This document shows, piece after piece, positions 1-11,284 of a DNA stretch of 64,000 nucleotides (the stretch's first letter is position 1; each line of letters begins with the position of its first letter). The stretch is from Dastarcus helophoroides. Lineage: Eukaryota; Arthropoda; Insecta; Coleoptera; Bothrideridae. Position numbers and translations under genes: made by a program. The notes under the pieces are model-generated. The model saw only the letters and a list, made by a program, of their open reading frames with translations, had not been told where the DNA came from and made no database searches. The stretch covers positions 30,936,177 through 31,000,176 of the forward strand of contig CM053331.1 in NCBI GenBank assembly GCA_028583605.1. The letters are read 5' to 3'.

Positions 1-110
1 AAACGTATTCTATTAACAATCCCGTCAAACAAAAAATGCCTCGTATACAAAATCGCTTCAGTAATTGGACCGCGAAAACCGGACAGACAGACAAACACAC
101 TTTCGCATTT
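1..110. repeat. Fragment with a GACAGACAGACAAAC tail
   Basis: The stretch ends in a short GACAGACAGACAAAC run at about 82-96, preceded by wording (aaaatcgcttcagtaattgg) close to that just before the large TCTG microsatellite near 62,485-62,534. The two probably share a dispersed repeat whose end is a CAGA/GACA tail. The family is not identified and the left boundary is outside the window. Confidence 0.35.
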
Positions 111-1213
111 ATATATTAGTTGGGATAAGTTCCTCTTTAATACATGTACTCATTTTATTATGACTGCTGGTGGAGCCTTACCTAAGGCTTTGCGAAGCAC
201 CAGCACACTTTGAGTAACGCTGTGGTGGAGTAATGTGCAAAATGCTTTTTTTTTATTTTGCGAGTTTAGCAAAAATTCTTTACAAAGCCGTCCTACTTGG
301 CGAATTTTACCACCTCGAGGAAAAGTAAAATACATGAAACAAGTGAAAGACGTCTGATCAGCATGATCGATTATTTAGTGCGGGTAAAGCGAATAAAATA
401 TGCCAGATATACGTTGCATATAGATTAAATATAATAACTAATTCATTCATTTTCGATAAAATTTCGGCCAATGAATTTCTAGACCTTTCCTATTCCAAAG
501 AGTGGCGAGTCCCCCCAGGTTGTCCGTAAGAAGCTATTTTTAAGTATTAAACTTCCTTGGAAGAACCTTGAAACCTAAATAATTAACCTTCCCCTCGTAT
601 TGACGTAATAAATATTCCATCGAAAATCAATCACTTCCACAAGGAATTGGCCAGCTAACCGTGAGTAAATAATATCGGAGTGGAAGTCGCTAACATATAT
701 ATTCATGTGTAAATAGCTTTCAGTTGACCGCAACTCCAGCTATCAATCATTCGTGAAGGCGTGGAACGAGTCTTTCCCTTATCGATGACCGACCTTTTCA
801 AACTCTTATCTGCTCCCAAAAGATCACCACTTTGATAAAAGATGTACGCCAGGCGACTTGACGTTTTAATGAATGTTGTACTATGGAAAACGTGTTATTT
901 TTAAACCTCTGGATGGTAGGTTAGCCAGCAAGTCAATTGGAAACGTTGGAATCTATAATATTCTAGAAAGCTTTAACGTGTTATGATTAGAACGATAATT
1001 TTGTTCATCTGCGTCAATTTAGGAACTTATGTTGTCACTTAATTAACTTTGGAACAAAATGGAAATAGAAGCTAGGACCAAGTGAAAAGAGTAATGAAAT
1101 CAATACAACAATTGTACTGTGCCAAGGAAATATTAAGAGCAACTTTATTTAAAACGATATGCGATGTATTCTAGTAATTATGTTAGTAATGTTAACAAAA
1201 AAACAAAGAATAG
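111..1213. other. Unique AT-rich DNA, nothing recognised
   Basis: No coding signal, RNA gene or repeat family was recognised. The one ORF of 61 codons on the minus strand at 150-335 has no domain, no recognisable neighbour and no good start context, so I do not call it a gene. Confidence 0.5.
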
Positions 1214-1544
1214 GGTAACAAACTGTAGTTATAAATTTGTATTAGCAATTGTGTAGTGTAAGGAACTCTCTAGAAACATTTGATAATGAAAAGCGGTCGC
1301 GAAAATGAATCATACGGCAGATAAGCGCTCTAGATATTTCCGCGAGCGACAACCTTACCTATACGGAGATCCGTTCCAGAAACCGGAACAGTATAAATAT
1401 ACGCGGTAGTCCTATCCTCAGTTAGTCAGTTAGTTAGTCAGATAGTTAGATAGTCGGATAGTTAATTGAATCATAATTCTGCTGTTCCGAAATAAAGTGT
1501 TAAAATTCACGAAGTATTAATTATCGATCCGATAACAGGCAGCA
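1214..1544 (+). mobile_element. Solo LTR, copy 1
   Basis: First of five related 331-365 bp sequences in this window, all in the same orientation. Family features: start TGTAAC (here mutated to GGTAAC), end CAACA (here CAGCA), a TATAAATA box at 1392, a TCAGT-type start region 26 bases later at 1418 followed by AGTTAGTCAGT repeats, and AATAAA at 1491. This TATA / initiator / poly-A order is what an LTR U3-R-U5 needs. No gag-pol interior is next to it, so it is a solo LTR left by recombination. Right flank ATAT, left flank ATAG, so the 4-bp target duplication carries one change. Superfamily not determined; 4-bp duplications fit Gypsy-like elements. Confidence 0.75.
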
Positions 1545-1549
1545 ATATA

Positions 1550-2921
1550 CAGGGTGGACCATAAGTAATGGTACACAGAGCAATGGTGGATTTTTCAAAT
1601 AAAAATAACGTGATTTAGCTAGATTTATCTTTCATCAAAAGTTGATATAAACAGAGATACAGGGTGTCAAAGTTGAAAAAGAAATTTCGATTTTTTCGTA
1701 TAAATATGGCATAAATTGTAATATAGGTACGGAATTTGGCATAAAGTGGTTTCTTAAGTCGACAAACTCTAATTTGCTAATATATTACCAATAGCTGTTA
1801 GGGGGCGCTACCTGCGCTATCCTGCATAATTCTAAATCATCATAACTTTTTTGTGCACCCATATATATTAATTTTAAATGGCTTATTTTATTTCTTCATA
1901 TTTTTTCCATAAGAAAGGTGTACCTTCTAAAAGTTTATACGAGCAACCGTTTCCAAGATATTTGCCTTTAAAGCTTGACGTGCCTTGGTTTTAAATTACT
2001 AAGATATTAAATTTTCAAAGTAGGCTTGAAGTAATTATAAGACAGCTTTGAAAGTTATTTATGTCCAATATTACTTTGCTGATAATATTATTACCTAAAT
2101 TTTAAAAATCTCAATAAAGAATATCTAAAAAATTAGGACGTAATTTATTTTCTAACATAGAGATGTGATGTCCGAGTCCGCACAAAAAAATTTTAATAGT
2201 CTGGGTAGTCAAAGCAGATATTTGGAAATGAATTTTAATAAAATACAGCCAGATTTTTAATTGTTTACAATTCTTTTACATAAAAAAGTTATTTCCCACA
2301 TACTTATTTTTGAAAATAAATTTTATTTTGGTATTTTATTTAAATTTGCTTTAGAAATTTAAAAAATATGTTTAATAATGATGTCAGTAGAGTAATATTT
2401 GATACAAACTATTTTAGAGTGAGTTTTATTACTTTTATTTTGAAACCTACTGCGAAAAACTCACATTTACCTAACTTAAAATAAACGTACTGCAAGCTTT
2501 GAAGGCAAATATCTTGAAAACGGTTGCTTGTATCAACATTCAGAAAGTATACCTTTTTCACTTAGAAAATGTAGGTTAATAAAAATATCTATTTAAAATA
2601 AGTGTACATAAAGGCACAAAAAATTTATGATGCTTTAGATTAATATAAGGTAGCGCAGATGGCGCCCCCTATGAGTTACTGGCAATCTGTTAGCAAATTA
2701 AAATTTCTTGACCAAAGAAACCCCCCTACGCCAAATTTCTTGTCTATAGTGAAATGTGTTCATCAGTTATGCAAAAAAAACCACAATTTTTTTTTTCAAC
2801 TTTGACACCCTGTATCTCTGTTAATATCAACTTTTGGTGTAAGGTAGATGTGGCTAAATCACGTTATTTTTATACGAAAAATCTGCTGTTGCTCTATGTA
2901 CCATTACTTATGGTCCATCTG
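1550..2921. mobile_element. Long terminal-inverted-repeat element flanked by TA
   Basis: The left end CAGGGTGGACCATAAGTAAT is matched, inverted, by ATTACTTATGGTCCATCTG at the right end, and the match continues inward for several hundred bases in each arm: the block with GACACCCTGTATCTCTG, the block with the GGGGGCGCTACC / GGTAGCGCAGATGGCGCCCC pair, and the block with CAACCGTTTCCAAGATATTTGCC and its complement. The middle (about 2,050-2,400) is AT-rich without an ORF. TA directly flanks both ends (1548-1549 and 2922-2923), which points to a Tc1/mariner-type target. It has no transposase and is probably a non-autonomous derivative. The left end sits only five bases from the end of the adjacent solo LTR. 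Confidence 0.75.
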
Positions 2922-2923
2922 TA

Positions 2924-3930
2924 TATGATTCAAATACGTCAATCATTGTTTAAATATACATTGACGCTGAAAAAAACTTATGTACGCATTTTAAGGAATG
3001 CATGGTACGAAAATAAGTAGTGAATTGTTGTGGCTCTATGATTGATTCTTTTTAATCCTACTATATTGCATCTACAACTGACTCCAAGCAGTTTAGGTAT
3101 CCATAAAAAGACACAATTGTGTCACAATTTGCAATAAAAAATCGGGAGAAACATTCGTTATGCCATGTCTGAAAGATGTAAACATATAAATCATTAGTTG
3201 ATAAATGAGAGTCCTTGGACGATTCACTTTTTCGCATGAAAATTGTCTTATAGCGGTAACAAATTTCAGAACAAAGTTAATATGAAATCGTGAATAGTAG
3301 GGAATATTTTGATAGGAAATGTAAACAAGTGTTAAAAGTGGCTAATGCCCGAAAAAAATTTGTCTAGAACTGATACGAATGTTTTCAGTTTTGTATATAT
3401 GTGAGGAAAACGTTTGATATCCTTGGTTTGGGTTATGTTAGGAAATTCCGAAATAAAATAATTTGGCTGTTTGACCATTCAACAATTATTTTGTGGATGC
3501 CGTGCAGTAGATTTTCTCAGTATGATACAACTCTTAAAAATGCCGCTCCATAAAAGATTTTTTTTTAACAAACAACCAAAACAGCCTTCGATTAAGTCAT
3601 GATACCCTATCGTGGATTATGTTTGAAGAACAAATACATTAAAATCAAAAGTTAATTAAACGACTTTTAGCAGAATGGAACCAACCCCAAAAAACAGTTA
3701 TTGAGAAATTGTTAGTTTGACATTAATTTATAAATTAGCAGTACATGTAAATACATATGCACAAAGAATGTACCTACTTACACTATATCAAAAAGAACTT
3801 CTGAATCTACTAAAATTTCATATTTTTGTGAGTTGGGATTGCAAAATAAAACTTAGTACGTTACTGTATAAAAGGATGCCATTAGGAGAAAAAAATCACT
3901 ATTTCCAAAAATATAATATACATCGCATTT
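2924..3930. other. Unique AT-rich DNA, nothing recognised
   Basis: No repeat family or coding domain was recognised. The ORFs in and around this stretch (2754-3020 mostly inside the preceding element, 3717-3938) are short, AT-driven and without recognisable motifs. Confidence 0.5.
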
Positions 3931-4265
3931 TGAGATAAAAGTTGTAATTTTGAAGTTGTTATTTCCAAAAGGGTCGCCTTTCAGAAAAAGATGAATAGAA
4001 AGAAAAATTGCGGTATTTCGAAAAAAGGCGAATTCTGAAAGTTTCTTGCAACAAATGTTTTGAGAATTAAGTTGAAGAAGATTGATTTCACATTTTGAAA
4101 TAAAGGTTGTAATTTTGAAGTTTTAATTTCCAGAAGGTCGTCTTTCAGAAAAAAATGAATAGAAAAAAAATTGAGGTGTGTCGAAAAAAAGACTTCTGAA
4201 ATTTTCTTGCAAAAAGTATTTGAAGAATTAAGTTGAAAAAGATGAATTTCGATAAAAAAGTGAAA
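3931..4265. repeat. Tandem duplication, unit about 167 bp, two copies
   Basis: The word (aa)ataaa(a/g)gttgtaattttgaag recurs at 3933 and 4100, and the following text (ttccaraaggtcg, ctttcagaaaaa, tgaatagaaa, ttcttgcaa, gaattaagttgaa) is repeated in the same order. The copies differ at many single positions, so the duplication is not recent. It lies at the left edge of the A-rich quasi-repeat tract. Confidence 0.7.
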
Positions 4266-5880
4266 ATTTTTGGAAATGTTGAATATTAAAATTTGAAATA
4301 AAAATCGAAGCTTTGGAGAAAGAAAATTAAAAAAACCAAACTTTAAAAATCCAGTCAAAATTTCTAAAAACTTATATTCTAAAAGGTGGAAATTAAAAAA
4401 AAACATCTTAAGAAAATAAGGCAAAAGTTTTAAGAGGAAGTCAATTTAGGAAAAAAAAAGTCTCATTTTGCGAATAGAGTCAAATGTATAAAGAAATGAA
4501 TTTCAAAAATTAATCCAAATTTCTAGAAAGAAAAACAATTGTAGAGAAAAAAATGCAATTTTTGCGCAGAAATCCAAAAGGCCGATTTTCCGATTTTTTG
4601 AAATTACAAAGAAGGTAAATTTTAAAAAATATAATCACAATTCCTAAAAAAAAGACAATCTTCGAGGAAAATACGAAATTTAAAAAAAAAATGGATTTTT
4701 TTTTTGTTGATGGAACGGACTGGTCCTTGGTTATCTTCAAAAATTGAAACACAGAACTTGAGAGAGAGAAACAGTTTCTCTCTGAAGATGACAGCTTGGC
4801 TGTCGAAACGCGTTAGAGCAACCTTTGTTGTGTTTTTTAATTTTTCTTGGTTTCAGGGGACAAGTTCTGTGTTTCAAAAAAATTGATAATTGGCGTTGGC
4901 TGTAGAATTTTGAGAAATAGTCAAATTTTGTGAATACTCGTTATGGAGAAGACAAATTAATAAATCAATTTAAATTTTGAAATCAAACCTAATTTTGAGA
5001 CGAATTTTAAGTTGGGGTAAAGTTAAGTTCGAAAAAAAAATCGAAATTTAAAAACCAAAAAAAAGGCGAAATTTTGAGAAAGGATCCGAGGCTTAAAAAA
5101 AAAGATCAAAATCACAAGCAAAGGATCAAATTTTCGAGGACAAATTTCGTAAAACTTCAAAATATCTCAGAGACAAATTTTGTTGAAATTTCGAAAACTA
5201 GTTGAATTTTGAAAAAATAATGGAATTTTCGGCAAATTCCGAATATTGGCTAAATATTTATTTTTTGTTTAATGTTTAATGTTCAAGCCAGAGAGAGATA
5301 AGCACTCCACCCTCTGTAGTATCGAGTTGGTTGTTAAAACTTTGGGAAACAAGTTGGAATTTCCAGAAAGTTGGACTAAAAGAAACGATTGAAACTTTGC
5401 TGAATTTCTGTCCTTTTACAAAAATTGACAATTTTTGAAACTTTACTAAAGGATCCAGCAAAATTTCAAAAAACGCTAATTCTAATAATTCATCCAGAAT
5501 TTATATCAAATTTAGGAAAAGTTGAAATTTTCAGAAAGAGCAAACTTTTGTTTTTTTTTTAAATTTAATCCACTCGCAAAGGGTAACCCCATTATGCCTT
5601 CAAAGCACTGCGAGAAGGATGCAGATGAAGGAATTTTAAGGAATAGTGAAATTTAGAAAAAAACTTTGATATAACATTTTAAAAGTATAAAACCAAATTA
5701 AAAATTACAAAAAAGACAAATGTTGTGAAAAAGGATTAATTTTGGGAAAAAAGGTTTATATTTAGAGAAAATTTTGAAATTTTAAATAAGAACGGATTCG
5801 GAAAAAAATGGAAACTTCTGGAAAAAGTTTCCCCAATTAAATCCAAATTTTCGACTGATTCAGATCAGAGGGGGGTTGGG
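4266..5880. repeat. A-rich quasi-repeat tract
   Basis: Long run of degenerate variants of AAAATTTCGAAAA / GAAATTTTGAGAAAA every 15-25 bases, A-rich on the plus strand. No coding potential; long minus-strand ORFs here are Phe/Leu/Lys low-complexity readings. A fold-back copy lies inside at 4709-4885. Confidence 0.6.
4709..4885. mobile_element. Fold-back element, copy A (internally deleted)
   Basis: Starts with tggaacggactggtccttgg and ends with ggggacaagttctgtgtttc, the two inverted outer parts of a roughly 235-bp palindromic family found nine times here. Part of the left arm is missing. The right arm keeps CTGAAGA, then GACAGC-TTG-GCTGTC (4790-4804), then GAAACGCG. Compared with copy H (GATAGC-TTG-GCTATC) one base pair has changed on both sides, which preserves the small stem. 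Confidence 0.75.
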
Positions 5881-5947
5881 GCAGGTAAAGTGCCCTGCGC
5901 TATTCTAGCTACACCTATAAAAATATTAATATATTAACTGTTGGTAT

Positions 5948-6017
5948 TGCAGAAAGGAACCAAAGTACTTGGATCCCTTCTGCAAGTTAAAAATTTGTGG
6001 TTTGGTTCCTTTCTGCA
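5948..6017. repeat. 17-bp perfect inverted repeat with a third partial arm
   Basis: TGCAGAAAGGAACCAAA at 5948-5964 is perfectly complementary to TTTGGTTCCTTTCTGCA at 6001-6017. Between them TTGGATCCCTTCTGCA (about 5969-5984) is a near copy of the right arm. It could form alternative hairpins. Function unknown. Confidence 0.75.
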
Positions 6018-6373
6018 AAAAGTCGTCCAATGGTAAGCTTAAAGCAGCACTGCCAGCACATACGATACAAAATATGGAAATCTATATCGGAATTATGACT
6101 TCTTTTGACAATTTGAAGCTTGACTTTTTTATTTAAATTCTAGCTTTCAATTTGAAATTTTAAGATATTTGGAATAGTTCGAGAAAGGTTTTTAAATTTA
6201 GATTTTTTCAAAACTGTTTTATTTTTATAAAAAAAAATTACGAAATTTAAAACTGTTCATCATTATTAAAAATTTTAGTTTTTTTTTATCGAAATTTCAA
6301 TTTTTTCCCGAAATAAAAGTTTCACACTATTGATTTTTATATGTTTCTGAAAGTTTGATTTTAGTATCAATAT

Positions 6374-6716
6374 TGTAACAAAATGTAATTATGGAATTTA
6401 GAATATAAGGAAATTTTCTAGAAAGATCAGATAAGGGGAAGCGGCCGCGATAATGAGGCAAACGGCAGATAAGCGTTCGGCAAACGATAAGCTTTATCTG
6501 CTGAAAACTTCTAGAACCCGAACCAGGGATCTACATAAAGAGGGTCCGGTTGGCTTTCCCTCAATCAATCAGTCAGTCAGTGTAGTTAGTGAGTTGGTAG
6601 CTAGAAGTCAATAAGTAAGTTAATTATTCAGTTGTAGTGCTCCGAGTTTAGTTTGAAAATAAAGTGGGTACTATTCAACAAGTGTTAATTATCATTCGTA
6701 CCGATAGCCCGCAACA
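6374..6716 (+). mobile_element. Solo LTR, copy 2
   Basis: Begins TGTAACAAAATG and ends GCAACA, flanked on both sides by ATAT (6370-6373 and 6717-6720), a perfect 4-bp target duplication. It has a degenerate TATA region (ctacataaag) near 6530, TCAGTCAGTCAGTG at about 6570, and AATAAA near 6658. It shares the inverted GATA words (GGCAGATAAGCG ... GCTTTATCTGC) and a gcggccgcgata word with copy 5. No interior is present. Confidence 0.85.
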
Positions 6717-6871
6717 ATATGTACACTTTTTTCTCGAAAGTTTGGAAACCAGCCTTTTAGTACAATTTGTATTTTAATTTCGAAATTATTCCTAAGATAA
6801 TGCAATTTTTTATTTAGGTGTTATAATGTAAATTATTACAGTTTTTCTTTGTAAATTTTGGCTTTTTTCTA

Positions 6872-7563
6872 ACAAGGAAAGGTCGCGAAGTGTCCGGCGC
6901 CGATTTTGCTAATTTTTGGATATGTTTTAAAGAACCAAAATCTAAGGGACACGTATTTTTTTTATCGGCTGATAAACGGTTTTAAGGGTAGTTTTACCCC
7001 CTCAAAGTTGGAACAAAAAATGCAGATTTTGCTGTTTCTCATATACCAAAAATGATGTTCGAGTCGTTTCTTTTTCCAAAAGTTTTGCTTTGACGAGAAA
7101 TGAAGGAAAAAAATGTTTTCAAAATTTTCCCACCCCCCTCATGCGGGCAAACTACCCCATTTAGAAGTTTTTTAATCATAAAAATAGTAATTAGGTCAGC
7201 AAAATTTTGAAAAAAAATATATGTTATTTTATACACCAAAACTAATTTTACCTGTTTTTGAATTTTACCGAAAAATATTTTTTTGGGGGGTAAACACCAC
7301 TTACACGAATACGTATATGATAGGATGTATTTTTATGATTTTTGTTTTATTTTTTCTGAAGCGAAGTATTTCGACGAGAAACTAAAAAAATAATTTTTTA
7401 AGATTTTTTCGGTGACCCCTCATCCCCACCCTCCACCCTTCCCTTGTAGGAGAGTGAGATGCCTACTTAAAAAACCGGAAAATTCGAGATTAGATTTTGG
7501 TCCTCTAAAACATATCCAAAAATTAACAAAATCGGCGCCGGACACTTCGCGACCTTTCCTTGT
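6872..7563. mobile_element. 692-bp terminal-inverted-repeat element
   Basis: The left end ACAAGGAAAGGTCGCGAAGT and the right end, inverted, are the same and continue through TGTCCGGCGCCGATTTTG, TTAATTTTTGGATATGTTTTA and CCAAAATCTA, giving arms of about 75-80 bp with few mismatches. Further inward the arms are only loosely related. It has no transposase; the 66-codon and 84-codon ORFs inside show no domain. I see no clear target-site duplication (left flank ttttttcta, right flank aagtagga), so the superfamily is undetermined. Confidence 0.7.
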
Positions 7564-7620
7564 AAGTAGGATTCTGACTTTTTACATTTTTCCAAAAATT
7601 TCTCACTTTTGGCTTTCCAC

Positions 7621-7792
7621 AAAAATTGAAATACAAATCTTGTCCCCTGGAACCAAGAAGGATTAAAAATCAAAACAAAGTTTGTTTTAACGCATTTCTG
7701 TAGCCAAACTATCATCTTCAGAGAGGTCTTTCTTTGTTTCAGGGGACAGTATTTTAATTTTGAAAATAAACAAAGACCAGTCCGTTCCACCA
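7621..7792. mobile_element. Fold-back element, copy B (diverged, shortened)
   Basis: Starts aaaaattgaaatacaaatct tgtcccctgg and ends aagaccagtccgttccacca, the family's two outer parts. The inner right arm is largely missing after the central atcttcagag, so the hairpin is truncated. It lies 57 bases downstream of the 692-bp TIR element. Confidence 0.7.
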
Positions 7793-8680
7793 ATCTTTTT
7801 GGTTTTTAAATTTTTATTTAAAATTTTGACTTTTGCATCAATATTTAGATTTTTTTCTCGAAATTTCGAAAATAGTTTTTCATAATGAAATTTTTCGATT
7901 TGATATTATTCTTAAAGTGTTGACATTATTTTATGTAGGGCGTAGATTAATTATAATTTTTTCCAAATTTAATTTTTTTTCTTCGGTTTCTAGTTTTTCA
8001 CAAATAGATTGCCCTAAAATTTTGACACTAGGACTGAATTTTTGACTTTTAGAATATTGATTATGTTCTCGAAATTTATCTGCTGCCGATTTGTCGACAT
8101 TTTATCTTAAACTTTTCAAAGCCCTATTTTAAATATCGATTCTTTTCGAAATATTCAATTAAGTCTCGAAAATAATAAATTTAATAATGTAAACTCAGAA
8201 TTTTGAGAAAAAATAAAAATTTCTAAAAAAAATCGACATTCTAAGAAAAAAATGATGGATTTTTTTTAGTTTTTTTCCAAGAATATAAATTTTATTTTTA
8301 AAATTTCTCTATATTCTAAAAATTATGTATTGCATTTAACTTTTTTTCTCAATTTTCCTCAAAGAACCTCTATCTTCTTTTATTTTCTATTTTCAAAATG
8401 GTAACTTGATTGTCCACATTTTTTATGTAGACCTTTATAAATTTTGAAAATTTTTTTTAAAGATTTTTTATTTTGTATCAATTAATTTTTATTTTTTTCA
8501 AATTTTTAGTTTAAATTCGACATTTTGTTGATAAAGAGTTGTAAACTTTTTCAAAAATAGTAATTTTATTTTGTAATTTATAATTTTTTTTACCTTTGAC
8601 ATTTTATTTAATATTTAGCTTAAACTCTTAGCAATAGTTATAAAAACAGTTCTGAATTAATAAAATACATTAAAATTTTA
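7793..8680. repeat. T-rich quasi-repeat tract
   Basis: Degenerate TTTTTCGAAATTT / TTTTGACATTTT words, T-rich on the plus strand, opposite in polarity to 4,266-5,880. No coding signal. Confidence 0.55.
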
Positions 8681-11284
8681 ACGGGAGCCGTCGTCAACTC
8701 AACAAAAAGCAGCATGCAACGCTCAGGGTTGTATTTACTCACTCCTGACATATACCGATGTAGGAAAGTGATGTGTAAAAAATTTTTAATTACTGAACGG
8801 CTCAAATTGTATTTTGATTAAGCTGCTTATGCCGCCTCCTTACGATGCCGCCTGATGCGGCTGCCTCTTTGCATCATAGCACGGCACAGCCCTCTTTCAA
8901 TGCATCATTATCAAATTTTATAGTATTCCCGTTTTAGTTTTTTACATCATTTATTTCATAGAATTCCTCATTTATTTTGCGCTAGACATACTGATTAAAG
9001 AAACCGAAAATGTAAAATTGATACAATTATTTTCATGTTTGTTTCAAATGTATGGAAACACAACATATATACAAGTAAATACAAACCATTTTACTGCGAA
9101 AAAATATGTAAAAATGTATTGTCCATTAGTAAGCGATATTTGCTTTCGACAGTCTGCTTTATGCTGCACCTGGTGACGTAATAACTTGAGGTCTGTTCAC
9201 TTACAAAGCAATGTTTATTAAGGGAGTTTGATGCGAACCAGGAGCCCCTTGTTAGGGGGAGTTTATAGGTAAATTGCGCTTACTAAATAATCAAATAATT
9301 TTTTTTTTTGGTTTTCTGTCTTTGCTAACCGTTCTGAATACGTGATTAAATTAATAACTTAATGACTTAAACACTCTGATCTCAAAAAAATTTGAAGACA
9401 AAGACCAGGTTGCATAAAGACCTGTTGATTTTTATATGGTATAAAATCCTTTTTGCTAATTATTTTGCAAAATTTGAGTCCTTTAATAAAAATAAAGGCA
9501 AGCAGCACGAAAATGCTTAATAGAGCAATAAGGTCATAATCGGTGTATTAGATAAAAAAAAATGCAAATTATGACAACTTTGTTGGGAATAATTTACGAC
9601 CCTAATATAGTTTAAGCTGTAATTCCCCTGACTGAGGTTTTGTTGAGCCAATGAAATTATAACGAGCAGGTTATTCGTATACATCACATCAAGTCGTTTT
9701 GTATATAACGCAGTACGTGGCAGCCAGCATGGGGAATGAATAGTGCACGCAATAAGATATAAGTGACAGGTGCTCGAGTCGCGTGCTCTCCTAATGGAAA
9801 CAGAGAAAACGAAAAGGGTGGACCGTGTTTTGTTCTTTCGCCTAATCGAGGGTTCTCTCACATATTAAATATTAACGGACGCCGAATAGACCCACATAAA
9901 ACGCAACTGCGATCAATCAGGATTAAAAAGGGAAAAACGGCAGACAAAGCAGAAGTTTAAATGAGCCACTGTTTTTTTGCTGCGTTCTTTTATGACGTAG
10001 TTTGTTGCTTATGCATGTTTCCTGAATCCTTCTTTATTAACCTATAAATTGTCTAAAAGTAGTTAATTTGGTTATACTTAAACTCATTGTAGAAGTTGGT
10101 GCAATGTGATGATTGTCTTCGGTGAATTCTGTCTTTCCTATAAGAGAATGTTTCAGTAAAGGGTATTGCAACAAGACCTGCTGAATTTTATACGAAAATT
10201 ATAAACAACTTAAGTAATCAGCCTTATTACTACTTTTTTAAATAATGTAAAATTTGCTACGTCTTGTTAGTTCAATTAAATCTGCTGATTTAACTAAACT
10301 TTTTAAAATTAAAATTAACTTTACCTGTTCTTATAGCTATCATATCAGTTCATTGAACCATTTATAGGTTATCGACCTTTAAAGTTAAGTCACTTACTGA
10401 CTTACGCGAAGTTCATCGTCCTTTTAAATCGACATTTAAAGTTGGTTGACGTCTAACGATTAATGCATCTGTATTTTTGATCTACTTGGTACAAGTTTAT
10501 ATATTAATATTGACCTTGAAGGCACTGACTTTACAAGTTCATGAATATTTTGAATTTTCTGCCTTCTAGCCACCTCGACTACAAGAACGAAACTCTAAGG
10601 ACAAGATGCCGCCTAACCTACATTCAAGTTATTAATGTTCATCTTCACCGTTTTTCAATGACACGAGCTATAAAAATTTCAATATATCCCAAATTATTTG
10701 ATGTGGTAGAATGTAGCTCTTTCGACTGAGGCGCAACGAAAAAAAAGGAAACCATGGAAAATGGAGAGAGCAGAAATTGCAAAATGTATGAAAGGTGATA
10801 TATAATGCTTGTTACGCTGCATTGGAAATGAAAATAAAGTAACGGCCCTGTTATTGACGGTTTCGAATGTATCCCAATTGCTTCTTTGTTACCCGAATCA
10901 TTCCCTAATATCTATAATGGAACGTGCCTTTGTGTCTGAAGGCTCTTGTCTCCCACTTGTAGATCGAATTGGCTTGCCCGAATATCTCGTGTACACGTAA
11001 TCGATAAAATATACCATTCGATATTTTATGTTGTTAGAGATAAATAACAATAGGCTTCCATTTTGGTTTTTGCCGGTTGCTATAATTTAAATAAGAAATA
11101 AATTGAATTGTACTGACTCTAAAATGGTGATAGTAAATAACAAGACAGATTCCTCTTCTATTCTTTATTATATTTCATAGTATTTTTATTCCTCAAACCA
11201 TAGCTAATATGTCAATTTATAATTTTGGAACGCAAAAAGTTGTTTTCACCTAAATATTAACATTTTGACAACAATATAGAAAAT
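8681..11284. other. Mostly unique DNA, no supported gene
   Basis: More balanced base composition than the tracts on its left. Contains a short perfect hairpin GCCGC-CTGAT-GCGGC near 8,846-8,860. Overlapping ORFs on both strands at 9,517-9,960 (114 codons minus, 65 codons plus) and small plus ORFs at 10,541 and 10,809 have no recognisable domains or splice context; I do not call them genes. Confidence 0.45.

Noticed and set aside
3981..4424. 147-codon Phe-rich minus-strand frame
   Set aside because: It lies in A-rich quasi-repeat DNA including a tandem duplication. Composition explains its length.
9517..9960. Overlapping frames of 114 (minus) and 65 (plus) codons
   Set aside because: No domain, no splice or start context, and openness on both strands at once argues against coding.
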